A DNA stretch of 64,000 bases from Lentibacillus siamensis (GTDB taxonomy: Bacteria; Bacillota; Bacilli; Bacillales; Amphibacillaceae): assembly GCF_039522605.1 (NCBI RefSeq), contig NZ_BAAADS010000001.1, positions 372,001-436,000 on the forward strand, written 5' to 3'. Below, in pieces: positions 7,639 through 15,980 of this stretch. Both the position numbers and the translations under genes were made by a program. The notes beneath the pieces are model-generated. The model was not told the DNA's origin, searched no databases, and saw only the letters and a list, made by a program, of their open reading frames with translations. The first letter of the stretch is position 1; every line of letters begins with the position of its first letter.

Positions 7639-8240
7639 TATTTTACATATCCTTTCTCTTTCAAATAAGCAACAATCTGCTGAACGGACTCTTCCAGGCT
7701 CTGTTTATCCGTATCAACGGTCACTTCCGGATTTTTCGGCGCTTCATATGGAGCATCGATTCCGGTAAAGCCTTTGATCTCACCGGCGCGTGCTTTTTTG
7801 TACAAGCCTTTTGGATCACGGGATTCACACGTTTCAACACTGGCGTTAACAAATATTTCAATGAACTCGCCATCTTCCAGCAGTTCACGAACCTCATCAC
7901 GGTCTTCACGATATGGGGAAATAAATGCTGTAAGTGTGAACAGGCCTGCATCAACCATCAGTTTGGCAACCTCCCCGATGCGGCGGATGTTCTCTTTACG
8001 GTCTTCCGGACTGAAGCCAAGGTTCTTATTTAAACCATGGCGAACATTATCACCATCCAGACGATAAGTGCGTACACCCTGTGCATGCAGTTCTTTTTCC
8101 AGCTCAACAGATACGGTTGATTTTCCGGACCCGGATAAACCAGTAAACCAAATAACTGCACTCTTATGGTTGTTCAATTTCTGTCTGTCTTCTTTTGTTA
8201 CTTTTGAATCGTGCCATACGATATTATCAGATTTTGCCAT
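7638..8240 (-). CDS. cysC: Adenylylsulfate (APS) kinase
   Basis: A 200-residue kinase that phosphorylates APS to PAPS with ATP. The P-loop GLSGSGKST is at residues 34-42, followed by RLDGDNVRHGLNKNLGFSPEDR for APS binding and FISPYREDRD. The length is standard. I start at ATG 8240, preceded by AGGAGG, rather than at the upstream frame opening at 8261. It lies 11 bases after the permease stop. Confidence 0.95.
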   Translation of the reverse strand: MAKSDNIVWHDSKVTKEDRQKLNNHKSAVIWFTGLSGSGKSTVSVELEKELHAQGVRTYRLDGDNVRHGLNKNLGFSPEDRKENIRRIGEVAKLMVDAGLFTLTAFISPYREDRDEVRELLEDGEFIEIFVNASVETCESRDPKGLYKKARAGEIKGFTGIDAPYEAPKNPEVTVDTDKQSLEESVQQIVAYLKEKGYVK

Positions 8241-8251
8241 CGTTTTTCCTC

Positions 8252-10033
8252 CTAAAACCACACATTATAAATGATTAAAACCGACGTGATCATAACCAGA
8301 ATACTTAAGGGCGTCCCCACTTTAATATAATCCTTGAACGTATAGCCCCCTGGACCATACACGATCAAGTTTGTCTGGTAGCCAATCGGGGTAATAAAAC
8401 TTGCTGAGGCGGCAATTGCAATTGTTACCGCAAACCCCATCGGCGCGACTTCCAGCTGTTCGGCAAGTGACATCCCAATCGGAACCATCAATACCGCAGC
8501 TGCAGTATTTGTAATCAGTTCGGTAAACAAATTCGTTAAAAAATAGATCATAAAAATAATCGCCAACGTTCCCAGTGGTTTTCCAAAACTGACCAAACCT
8601 GTTGCGATCCACTCCGCAAGTCCGGTTTCCCGCATCGCTACACCAATTCCAAGTGCACTGGCGATTAAAAGCAGGACATCGAATTGAATATAGCGCTTCG
8701 CCTCCTGCGGTGAGACAATTTTTGTAACCAGCAATATAAGCACTGCCAGCGCCATTGCTTTGAACATACTGAAAACACCTGCTGTAACAAAAGCAATCAT
8801 AACAAGCAGCAAACCGATTGAAAACCATCCTTTTACAGGGTTTTTTTTCAGTTTTTCCGGAGTATCCAAAGACGATACCACGTAAAAATCGTTCGACTGC
8901 TGATTTTTTTCCAAAAAGTCGGTTCCCGCAAGCAACAGTAATGTGTCGCCAGGTCTGAGCACGATGTCACCGACTTTACTCTTAATACGCTCATTGTTAC
9001 GGTGGACAGCAATGACCCCGGCATCAAATTTTGATCGGAAGCGGGACTGTTTAATCGTCTTCGTTGTAAGTGATGAGTCATGTGAAACAACCACTTCCAC
9101 CAGATTGGATGTTCCGTTTTTGAGATCATTCAATCCGATATTGGTACCGGTTTCCAGTTCAAGCCCCTTTATTTCTTCCAGATCGGCAATTGTTGAAATC
9201 AACCCGGTAAAAATCAGCCGATCCCCTTTTTCGATGACTGTGGTTGACTTTACTGGGGAAATATGGTCCGATCCGCGAATGATTTCAACCAGGTATAACC
9301 CCTTCAAATCACGAAGTCCTGCATCTTTAACAGTTTCGCCGATATGCTGAAATGAACGTGAGACATGCATTTCCGCAATATATTCCTTGGAATCCTCTTT
9401 TACACGCTGACTGAATCCTTTATGATCCGGTAAAAGTCTGTGACCAATCGTAAATAGATAAATCATCCCGACAATTGCAATCGGAATCCCGACGACCGCA
9501 AGCGTAAACAGTGAAAATCCTTCCATCCCATACGTTCCGGTCAGCATACCATGCACAACCAGATTGGTGGACGTACCGATCAAGGTAATCGTTCCACCCA
9601 AAATTGTTACATACGATAGCGGGATCAGAAACTTGGACGGTGCAATTCCCCGGTCTTCACACCACTTCTTAATTACTGGTGTGAACGTGACAACAATCGG
9701 AGTATTGTTTAAAAAAGCGGAAAAAGCAGATACTGGCACGAAAAAACGCACCATCGAACCTGCTTGTGTTTTACTGTTTTTGAGCCATTTTGTCATCATC
9801 TGATCAATAAGCCCGCTCTTTTGAACCGCACCCGCAACAATAAACAAGAGCGCGATTGTCAGCATTCCCTCATTGGAAAAACCACTCAATGCCTGGTCCG
9901 GACTTAAAATTCCCGATATCAGCAAAATAACCAATACAGAAAATACAACCATATCTGGGCGCGCTACATCCAACAGCAGCGCCCCCAGCATGGCAATTAT
10001 TAAGATCAAAACAAATATCATTTGAAAAGTCAT
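8252..10033 (-). CDS. DASS/SLC13-type anion permease with two RCK_C (TrkA-C) domains, probable sulfate uptake
   Basis: A 593-residue membrane protein. Helices fill residues 1-200 and about 395-593; the middle cytoplasmic part (about 215-380) holds two TrkA-C like domains, seen in DRLIFTGLISTIADLEEI and GDTLLLLAGTDFLEKN. This layout is that of SLC13-related sulfate carriers such as the SAC1 type. Its position between sat and cysC indicates sulfate as substrate, in place of the CysP-type carrier of the B. subtilis cys operon. AAGGGG precedes the ATG. Sodium coupling is assumed from the family. Confidence 0.85.
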   Translation of the reverse strand: MTFQMIFVLILIIAMLGALLLDVARPDMVVFSVLVILLISGILSPDQALSGFSNEGMLTIALLFIVAGAVQKSGLIDQMMTKWLKNSKTQAGSMVRFFVPVSAFSAFLNNTPIVVTFTPVIKKWCEDRGIAPSKFLIPLSYVTILGGTITLIGTSTNLVVHGMLTGTYGMEGFSLFTLAVVGIPIAIVGMIYLFTIGHRLLPDHKGFSQRVKEDSKEYIAEMHVSRSFQHIGETVKDAGLRDLKGLYLVEIIRGSDHISPVKSTTVIEKGDRLIFTGLISTIADLEEIKGLELETGTNIGLNDLKNGTSNLVEVVVSHDSSLTTKTIKQSRFRSKFDAGVIAVHRNNERIKSKVGDIVLRPGDTLLLLAGTDFLEKNQQSNDFYVVSSLDTPEKLKKNPVKGWFSIGLLLVMIAFVTAGVFSMFKAMALAVLILLVTKIVSPQEAKRYIQFDVLLLIASALGIGVAMRETGLAEWIATGLVSFGKPLGTLAIIFMIYFLTNLFTELITNTAAAVLMVPIGMSLAEQLEVAPMGFAVTIAIAASASFITPIGYQTNLIVYGPGGYTFKDYIKVGTPLSILVMITSVLIIYNVWF

Positions 10034-10048
10034 GGGAGTTTTCCCCTT

Positions 10049-11200
10049 TTAGTTTTGCTTCATTCCTTTAATTAGAATGTCGGCAACTTCAGGACGTGAA
10101 AATTCTTTTGGAGGACGCTCTCCATCACGCAGCAATCCACGAACTTTTGTACCACTCAAGTGGACATGGTTTTCTTTATCATGCGGGCAAGTTTTTGCGG
10201 TAGCCATATTTCCGCATACTGTACAGAAGAAAGCATGCTCAAACTTAAATACTTGAATGCCCAGTTCTTCTTCAAAACGGGAAATAAATTCCTGTGCCTC
10301 ATAAGTGCCGTAATAATCACCTACACCAGCATGGTCACGGCCGACAATAAAGTGTGTGCAACCGAAGTTTTTACGCACAATCGCATGCAGAACAGATTCT
10401 TTTGGTCCAGCATAACGCATTGCGGCCGGATAAATTGCCAGGCGTGTACGATCTTCCGGATAGTAATGCTTCAGGATGGTCTGATAGCTTTCCATCCGTA
10501 CATCGGCAGGGATATCATCGGATTTTGTTTCACCAACAAGCGGATTCAACAAAAGACCGTCAACTGCCTCCAGGGCACACTTTTGAATGTACTCATGGGC
10601 ACGGTGTACTGGATTGCGTGTCTGGAACCCGACAATTGTTTTCCATCCCAAATCATCGAACATTTTGCGTGTTTCTGTCGGGTCCATGTAAAATGCATTA
10701 AATTCACCATGATCCGGACGCTGCAGCAGTGTAATAGGTCCACCCAGGTAAACATCACCGCGCTCATACAGCTTTTTGACACCAGGGTGCTTATCTTCCG
10801 TTGTTCCATAAACATTTTGTGCTTCAAGTTTACTGTCATATGTAAACTTCTCTTCCAGCTGGATGGTTCCGTAAATAACGCCATCTTCCCCTTTAAGCGC
10901 AACTTCATCGCCAATTTTCAGTTCATCAGCTTGCTCTTCAGTTACCGGCAATGTAATTGGAATTGTCCAAACCGTTCCATCGGCCAAACGGTAATTATTA
11001 ACAACACTCTCATAATCAGCCTGACTCATAAATCCTTTCAGTGGGCTGAATCCCCCAATACCAATCAGTTCAATATCGGAAACGACCCACGGATTCACCG
11101 TCAGTGATGGGAGTGATTCTGCTTTTTTTATCGCTTCTTCTTTTTGCTGTCCTTCCAGTTCGCGGTTAATTAACGTACCGCCATGTGGTTCATTTGCCAT
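10049..11200 (-). CDS. sat: Sulfate adenylyltransferase (ATP sulfurylase)
   Basis: A 383-residue homo-oligomeric type enzyme that forms APS from sulfate and ATP. Active-site motifs are QTRNPVHRAHE (residues 193-203, with both histidines) and the GRDHAGVGDYYG loop; a CxxC...C stretch (FCTVCGNMATAKTC) is typical of the bacterial Sat form. The start is ATG 11200 with GGAGGT upstream; the frame extends to 11227 without support. It is the first gene of the operon sat, DASS permease, cysC, cysQ. No cysH is present, so PAPS reduction must be encoded elsewhere. Confidence 0.95.
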   Translation of the reverse strand: MANEPHGGTLINRELEGQQKEEAIKKAESLPSLTVNPWVVSDIELIGIGGFSPLKGFMSQADYESVVNNYRLADGTVWTIPITLPVTEEQADELKIGDEVALKGEDGVIYGTIQLEEKFTYDSKLEAQNVYGTTEDKHPGVKKLYERGDVYLGGPITLLQRPDHGEFNAFYMDPTETRKMFDDLGWKTIVGFQTRNPVHRAHEYIQKCALEAVDGLLLNPLVGETKSDDIPADVRMESYQTILKHYYPEDRTRLAIYPAAMRYAGPKESVLHAIVRKNFGCTHFIVGRDHAGVGDYYGTYEAQEFISRFEEELGIQVFKFEHAFFCTVCGNMATAKTCPHDKENHVHLSGTKVRGLLRDGERPPKEFSRPEVADILIKGMKQN

Positions 11201-11232
11201 TCTATTACCTCCAAAATCTGTTTTCATACACT

Positions 11233-11260
11233 TTTACAGTATACCATTGTTTTTCGTCAA
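11233..11260 (-). promoter_or_regulatory. Possible promoter of the sulfate operon
   Basis: On the minus strand TTGACG (11260-11255) is followed after 16 bases by TGTAAA (11238-11233), about 20 bases before the sat ribosome site. TATACT overlaps it and could be an alternative -10. No S-box or T-box leader is recognisable; the leader is too short for one. Confidence 0.35.
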
Positions 11261-11402
11261 TTTCTATCATTATTCGGGGGTATACGTTATTGGAACGGCA
11301 CTCCGGAATTTTGGGTTCAAGCAGCAAAAACTGCTTACTTTGACGGCCATGTTTTTTCAGGAATACAATAGTGGTAAATATATTGTTAGAAAGGTTGTTA
11401 AT

Positions 11403-12422
11403 ATGACACACAACTTGCAAAATCAGCAGATTCTCCTTGCCAAAAGACCAACTGGCATGCCAACAATGGAGCATTTTTCATTTCAGAATGCACCACTTCC
11501 ACATCCTGAAGATGGACAGGTTCTGATTCAAACACTTTATATTTCCGTTGACCCGTACATGCGGGGACGAATGAGCAATGAAAAGTCCTATGTTGCACCA
11601 TTCAAGCTGAACGAGCCCATGAACGGGCGGATTGTTGGAAAAGTGCTGCAATCGAAATCAGATCAACTTCATATTGGCGATAAAGTTGTCGGTATGCTTG
11701 ATTGGCAGAAATACAATACCGCAGACATTAACAATGTACGTAAAATAGACGAAAACGGTGCACCGCTCCCAGCCTATTTAAGTGTGCTCGGAATCAACGG
11801 ACTGACCGCTTACTTTGGCTTGCTCGACATTGGTCAGCCGAAAGAAGGTGAAACTGTTGTCGTTTCAGGTGCAGCCGGTGCTGTTGGTATGATTACCGGA
11901 CAAATTGCCAAACTGAAAGGCACACACGTTGTCGGAATTGCCGGGACAGATGCCAAAACAGACTTTTTGAAAAAAGAACTCGGATTTGATGAAGCAATTA
12001 ACTATAAAACAACAGACGACATGTCCAAAGCAATTGCTGCATCCTGTCCAAATGGTGTTGATGTTTATTTTGACAATGTCGGCGGATCCATTTCCGATGA
12101 CGTTATGAACCATCTGAACGATTTTGCACGCATACCATTATGTGGTGCCATTTCATCCTATAACCGGACAGACGGCGATTTCGGAACAAGAATTCAGCCG
12201 AAGCTGATTAAATCCCGCTCCCTGATCAAAGGTTTTATCGTTGGCGATTACAGCGAACAATTTGGTGAAGGTATGCGTGACCTTTCAACATGGCTGGCAG
12301 AAGGAAAACTTACGTACAAAGAAAACATTGTAGAGGGATTTGAACATGTTCCCGATGCGTTTCTTGGCTTATTTTCAGGAGATAATCTGGGGAAACAATT
12401 GGTTAAAGTCTCAGAAGAATAA
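11403..12422 (+). CDS. yfmJ: NADP-dependent oxidoreductase, YfmJ / leukotriene B4 dehydrogenase type
   Basis: A 339-residue zinc-free medium-chain reductase, the same length as B. subtilis YfmJ. Signatures are YISVDPYMRGRMS in the N-terminal domain, VVSGAAGAVGMITGQIAKLKG for NADP(H), and VDVYFDNVGG followed by FARIPLCGAISSYN. Family members reduce enals and enones and are linked to oxidative or electrophile stress. I start at ATG 11403; an upstream frame to 11247 lacks a ribosome site. It is divergent from the sulfate operon and stands alone. Confidence 0.9.
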   Translation: MTHNLQNQQILLAKRPTGMPTMEHFSFQNAPLPHPEDGQVLIQTLYISVDPYMRGRMSNEKSYVAPFKLNEPMNGRIVGKVLQSKSDQLHIGDKVVGMLDWQKYNTADINNVRKIDENGAPLPAYLSVLGINGLTAYFGLLDIGQPKEGETVVVSGAAGAVGMITGQIAKLKGTHVVGIAGTDAKTDFLKKELGFDEAINYKTTDDMSKAIAASCPNGVDVYFDNVGGSISDDVMNHLNDFARIPLCGAISSYNRTDGDFGTRIQPKLIKSRSLIKGFIVGDYSEQFGEGMRDLSTWLAEGKLTYKENIVEGFEHVPDAFLGLFSGDNLGKQLVKVSEE

Positions 12423-12603
12423 CGCTTTTGGGAAAGCACATATGTAAAAAGGAAGATTGTACTGGAAGTGGGGCCGTTCTTGCTGTGACAACCCCACTTT
12501 CAGCTATAAAGATGAAAGCGGGCTTCGAACTCTCGAAAGTACTCTCCAATCTCTCAAACTCAGTTCCGCGTTCACATGTATCATCACTAAAAAGGTTGCC
12601 CTA

Positions 12604-12852
12604 CTACAGAACATCCTCATTTTCTAGTTTATTTTTAATATCTTTCATTACATCCCGATGATGTTCATACGTTTAAATGTGCTCCCATGTATTACGGAAC
12701 GCCCGTGGGTCAAATAGGACTGCAGCAAAGTTCAGATGCACTCCCACAGCAGGTGGTTCATCAATAACCACAATCCCTTCCTTATCGGCGAGACGCATAA
12801 TTTTTTCCAAATATGGATAATGCGCGGTACGGAATGAGTTCGCGCCGAATTT
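12604..12852 (-). pseudogene. Remnant of a beta-glucuronidase (UidA, glycoside hydrolase family 2)
   Basis: On the minus strand 83 codons read KFGANSFRTAHYPYLEKIM, then RLADKEGIVVIDEPPAVGVH, matching the family 2 core just before the catalytic acid region (E. coli UidA has a very similar GANSYRTSHYPY and HGIVVIDE). One in-frame TAA follows NTWEHI, after which TYEHHRDVMKDI still looks like the same protein. Neither the N-terminal two thirds nor the C-terminal barrel half is nearby. The rest of the 556-base gap (12423-12603 and 12853-12978) shows no recognisable gene. Confidence 0.75.
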
Positions 12853-12878
12853 TAATTAAGGCCAATAGTTGAGTCGTT

Positions 12879-12912
12879 ACCGCACTTCTTCGTTGGAGTG
12901 CGGTGTTTTTGT
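12879..12912 (+). terminator. Terminator-like hairpin
   Basis: ACCGCACT paired with AGTGCGGT over an 11-base loop, followed by GTTTTTGTT on the plus strand. No intact gene ends directly before it, so it may be a relic of the decayed region or a distal end of the yfmJ-like transcript. Confidence 0.55.
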
Positions 12913-12978
12913 TACGAAACATTTATTTTCACGAAAAAAGGATCTGCACAAATCAACCGCTATCATTTAACAACAGCA

Positions 12979-13059
12979 TTATTTTTTCAGTGTCAATCTC
13001 AATGTGTATATGGATATGACTAAGGCAACAAGCGAAACAATCAAAGCTGTCCATAACAT
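12979..13059 (-). CDS. Small single-helix membrane peptide (26 aa)
   Basis: A 26-residue frame with GAGG nine bases before the ATG. The peptide is MLWTALIVSLVALVISIYTL followed by RLTLKK: one hydrophobic helix with a basic tail, a form shared by type I toxins and small membrane regulators. It lies just beyond the toxin-antitoxin locus on the same strand as the toxin and might be read through from it. There is no homology I can name; translation is uncertain. Confidence 0.4.
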   Translation of the reverse strand: MLWTALIVSLVALVISIYTLRLTLKK

Positions 13060-13078
13060 TAAAATCAGCCTCTTTTCC

Positions 13079-13107
13079 TTGTATAATTCGTATATTTGTT
13101 ATATACT
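13079..13107 (+). promoter_or_regulatory. Promoter of the antisense RNA (locus 1)
   Basis: TTGTAT (13079-13084), exact 17-bp spacer, TATACT (13102-13107). Transcription would begin near 13113, facing the end of the toxin gene. The second locus (53642-53670) has the same arrangement. Confidence 0.6.
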
Positions 13108-13112
13108 GTGAA

Positions 13113-13198
13113 TAGAATATGGGTATGGGAACAGAGTATTCACTCTGCTCCCAGGGTGTTTAAGACTTTCGCTTTTCTGAGCGGGAGTCTTTTTGTTT
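13113..13198 (+). ncRNA. Putative antisense antitoxin RNA, type I toxin-antitoxin (locus 1)
   Basis: About 85 nt from the promoter at 13079-13107 to a terminator. The RNA would fold into hairpin GGGAaCAGAGT...ACTCTGcTCCC (13127-13152) and then an 11-bp terminator stem (13162-13172 with 13181-13191, containing two G-T pairs) followed by TTTGTTTTT. It is complementary to the last codons and 3' untranslated part of the toxin mRNA, the geometry known for BsrG/SR4 and TxpA/RatA in B. subtilis. No transcript evidence is available here. Confidence 0.6.
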
Positions 13199-13288
13199 TT
13201 CACGTCGATTCAATATAACCATTACGAAATTAATCATCGCAACCGTTAAATTGATGAGCGCCGTTGTCAAAAAAAGCACCGTCTCCAT
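13160..13288 (-). CDS. Putative type I toxin, small hydrophobic peptide (42 aa, locus 1)
   Basis: A peptide of one membrane helix (VLFLTTALINLTVAMINFVM) and a strongly charged tail (NRREKQKDSRSEKRKS), the plan of BsrG/TxpA/holin-like type I toxins. I start at the second of two close ATGs (13288), which is 8 bases from AAAGGGGG; starting at 13294 would leave almost no spacing. A promoter with extended -10 (TGGTACAAT, plus-strand ATTGTA 13323-13328) and TTGTTT 16 bases upstream is visible. The gene is a clear relative of 53718-53849, including its leader. Confidence 0.65.
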   Translation of the reverse strand: METVLFLTTALINLTVAMINFVMVILNRREKQKDSRSEKRKS

Positions 13289-13616
13289 ACCCATCACCCC
13301 CTTTCTTACAGGGGATTCTTTTATTGTACCACAATTCAGAAATAAAACAAGTGTTCGATTTTTAAAAACCACTACCTACTTTTTATCCTTCTTATATTGA
13401 GCTTATTACAAGCTTATTACAATGTCTAAATCATATTTATGTCGTTTTCCAACCCCGTCACGAACTTAAGCTTTCATATTTCGCTGCCACCTGCTTTTAA
13501 ATATTTTACTGCGTTAATCGTTTCAAACGCCGAATCCATTTCAATTAATATTTCTCTGATAAAAATTAACATTCCGGGCAAAATAAGGGCAAAATCAGAA
13601 AGGTGGTAGTAAAAAA

Positions 13617-14069
13617 ATGGATCATGTAAAGGCATTAATTATTAAGTTCATTATGTGCACAGCCGTTTTGTGGTTGGTACTCGGAGCTTTTTACGGGGTT
13701 GAATTTGGAAATATTCTCATGCTCAGTGTACTGCTAACCGTCATTTCGTATATCATTGGAGATCTTTTTCTGCTCCCCCGTTTCGAAAACTGGGGTGCAA
13801 CACTAGCGGATTTAGGTATTACGTTCGTAGGAATTTGGTTTCTCGGCCCGCTCTTGTTTGAGGAAAATCTCCAGATTGGAACCGCAGCAGTCATTACGGC
13901 CATCATCATTGCAGTTGGTGAATACTTTTTCCATAAATACATGGAACGTGAAGTGCTTGATGACCGTGACCGATTTGTAACGGATGAGGAAAGAGATGTC
14001 GAACAGTCTAAACTGCAAACAGAATTCAGTGAGGAAATTTCTGATACGGATCGTAAAGATGATGAATAA
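13617..14069 (+). CDS. yndM: YndM-family (DUF2512) membrane protein
   Basis: A 150-residue protein with four hydrophobic segments in residues 5-105 and a strongly acidic cytoplasmic tail (DDRDRFVTDEERDVEQ and on). The motif ISYIIGDLFLLPRFENW followed by ATLADLGITF is typical of DUF2512. AAAGGTGG precedes the ATG. It is a single gene. The function is unknown; in Bacillus the family tends to be stress- or sporulation-linked (family knowledge, not visible here). The 328-base gap before it holds the toxin promoter and otherwise nothing recognisable. Confidence 0.82.
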   Translation: MDHVKALIIKFIMCTAVLWLVLGAFYGVEFGNILMLSVLLTVISYIIGDLFLLPRFENWGATLADLGITFVGIWFLGPLLFEENLQIGTAAVITAIIIAVGEYFFHKYMEREVLDDRDRFVTDEERDVEQSKLQTEFSEEISDTDRKDDE

Positions 14070-14078
14070 TTCAATGGC

Positions 14079-14118
14079 AATCGCGCGTCACATTGGGTGT
14101 CGCGCGAATTCTTCTTTC
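14079..14118. terminator. Likely terminator between yndM and tadC
   Basis: TCGCGCG paired with CGCGCGA around a 13-base loop with an inner CAC/GTG pairing, followed by a T-rich run (TTCTTCTTTCT). The genes on both sides converge on it. Confidence 0.55.
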
Positions 14119-14137
14119 TACACTGTCTGGACCAATC

Positions 14138-15043
14138 TTAAAAATTAGCCATGAACTGTAAAATTGCCGGTCCCAGCAAAATAATAAACAATGTTGGAAA
14201 AATAAAGATTACAAGCGGGAACATCATTTTAATAGGAGCTTTCATTGCCTTTTCCTCTGCCTGTTGGCGGCGCCGCTCTCGCATATCTTCCGTCTGCACG
14301 CGGAGCACCGAGACCATTCCGACACCAAGCTTTTCTGCCTGGACAATACTGTAAACGATTGTTTTCAATTCTTCCAATTGGATACGCCTGCTTAAATCGT
14401 TCAACGCATTTTTGCGGATTTTTCCTAAACGCATCTCTTCCAACATCACTTTAAACTCTTCAGCAAGAATACCTTTTTTCTTTTTAACCACCTGGCTTAC
14501 CGCTGAATCAAAACCCAGCCCTGCTTCCAAACTGATTGTCAGCAAATCAAGTACATCCGGAAGTTCTTTGATTGCCAGGCGGCTTCGTTTATCAATCTTT
14601 ATTTTCAAATAGGAATTTGGCAGCTGAATAGCAACAGCACATCCAATAACAGCTGCCAAAAGCACAATGCCCCCATTAAATTGTAGGGCGAGACTGTACA
14701 CTACGGCAACCACAGTCAGCAAAATAATCAGCAGCATCTGAATAATTTTAAACTCAACCGGCCCCATCCCAAATGGCTCACCAGCCTGCAAGAGTTTTAG
14801 CTCCATTTTCGCTGCCTTTTCTCTGCCTAGCTTTTTTCTGAAATTCTTTTTTAAGTCAGCCCAAACAGGAACAAGAATGCGCTCTTTAAAAGACGCTTCG
14901 GTTGCAGCAGCTTCATTATGATTTTTTATTAAATACGTATCAATCCGTTGCTGGACTATATCCCGTTCTTTTCTGAAAATACTGGTGATGCCATATAAAA
15001 ACAGACTTACGGTTATAAATAAGCTAATATAAAGTACAAGCAT
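14138..15043 (-). CDS. tadC: Tad pilus inner-membrane platform protein TadC
   Basis: A 301-residue type II secretion F-domain protein with helices near residues 1-22, 105-145 and 270-300. The conserved core is KELPDVLDLLTISLEAGLGF followed by DSAVSQVV, and LGVGMVSVLRVQTEDMR. It pairs with TadB to form the platform that the TadA ATPase turns to polymerise Flp pilin. It starts 2 bases after the tadB stop and is the last gene of the tad operon. Confidence 0.92.
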   Translation of the reverse strand: MLVLYISLFITVSLFLYGITSIFRKERDIVQQRIDTYLIKNHNEAAATEASFKERILVPVWADLKKNFRKKLGREKAAKMELKLLQAGEPFGMGPVEFKIIQMLLIILLTVVAVVYSLALQFNGGIVLLAAVIGCAVAIQLPNSYLKIKIDKRSRLAIKELPDVLDLLTISLEAGLGFDSAVSQVVKKKKGILAEEFKVMLEEMRLGKIRKNALNDLSRRIQLEELKTIVYSIVQAEKLGVGMVSVLRVQTEDMRERRRQQAEEKAMKAPIKMMFPLVIFIFPTLFIILLGPAILQFMANF

Positions 15044-15045
15044 CC

Positions 15046-15975
15046 CTACACCTCAATCGTCGTGATTTTACGAACAAATATGAAACCGATAATAAAGCCG
15101 ACTCCCGCAACTCCCAACATCAGCATTCCAATCGGATTGGTGAAAAGCGTCGAAATATATTCCGGATTTATAATAAAAATAAGAATACCAAGTCCGATCG
15201 GCAGCAAACTGATAATTAGTCCAGATAATTTTCCCTGAGCTGTCAATGTTTTAATCTGATTCTCAATTTTTGTACGAGCACGGTTTGTTTCAAGAATTTT
15301 GTCGAGCAAATAGGCAAGATTACCACCCGATTGACGCTGAATAATAATTGCATCGACAAGCAATCCAAGTTCCGCACTTGGCATACGGCGTTTCCATTCC
15401 AGCAGAGCATCATCCATACTCGTTCCATACTGCAGTGACTTCAGCACAAGCTCGACTTCATCCTTAATGGGAGGATACGATTCCCTGGCAACCATCTGCA
15501 ATGCCTGTAAAAATCCAAAACCTGCCCGGAGTGACCCGATAATCGAAGTAATCATACCAGGCAACCCGTCATTAAATGCTTTAATGCGTTTTTTCTGTTT
15601 ACCTTTCAACCACACCATTGGAAAAACAAATCCTGCCAAAAACCCAATCAGCAGCATCATCATATTACCCATAACCAAATGCAGAACTCCTGCCGCAATC
15701 ACAGCAAACATCCATCGAAAAATAGTGAATTCTTCCGGCTTTGCTAATACACCGGCTATACTAAGCTGTTCCTGCAGTGAGTTTCGTTTTTTACCGGGTT
15801 TCTTTTTACGAATTAACATATTTTTTAAAGCCTGATTCGCATCTTTTAACATTTCCGGAAAAGAACGAGATTTTTTCTCACGATACTGTTCATCAACCGG
15901 CCTTTTCAAAAGGCTTATTCCAAGCAGAAAAAGAAAAATGGTTAAACACATACTTATAAACAATGCCCAAACCAT
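15046..15975 (-). CDS. tadB: Tad pilus inner-membrane platform protein TadB
   Basis: A 309-residue F-domain protein with an N-terminal helix, two central helices (about 90-125) and two C-terminal ones. The core reads GLPGMITSIIGSLRAGFGFL followed by QALQMVARESYPPI. I start at ATG 15975, 8 bases from GGAG; the frame also offers ATG 15981 and GTG 15984, which sit too close to that site. The gene follows tadA by 5 bases. It is the partner of TadC. Confidence 0.92.
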   Translation of the reverse strand: MVWALFISMCLTIFLFLLGISLLKRPVDEQYREKKSRSFPEMLKDANQALKNMLIRKKKPGKKRNSLQEQLSIAGVLAKPEEFTIFRWMFAVIAAGVLHLVMGNMMMLLIGFLAGFVFPMVWLKGKQKKRIKAFNDGLPGMITSIIGSLRAGFGFLQALQMVARESYPPIKDEVELVLKSLQYGTSMDDALLEWKRRMPSAELGLLVDAIIIQRQSGGNLAYLLDKILETNRARTKIENQIKTLTAQGKLSGLIISLLPIGLGILIFIINPEYISTLFTNPIGMLMLGVAGVGFIIGFIFVRKITTIEV

Positions 15976-15980
15976 CGTCA

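Noticed and set aside
10160..11107. A 315-codon plus-strand frame
   Set aside because: Antisense to sat, which is unmistakable; the composition (C, F, H, I rich) is typical of a shadow frame.
12459..12500. AAGTGGGG/CCCCACTT inverted repeat as a terminator
   Set aside because: Loop of about 18 bases and no T tract on either strand.
12520..12545. GGGCTTCGAACTCTCG, reminiscent of a tRNA T-arm and a possible attachment site
   Set aside because: No cloverleaf can be drawn around it, and no integrase is near.
12428..12661. A 77-codon plus-strand frame after the yfmJ-like gene
   Set aside because: No ribosome site, and it covers the glucuronidase remnant on the other strand.
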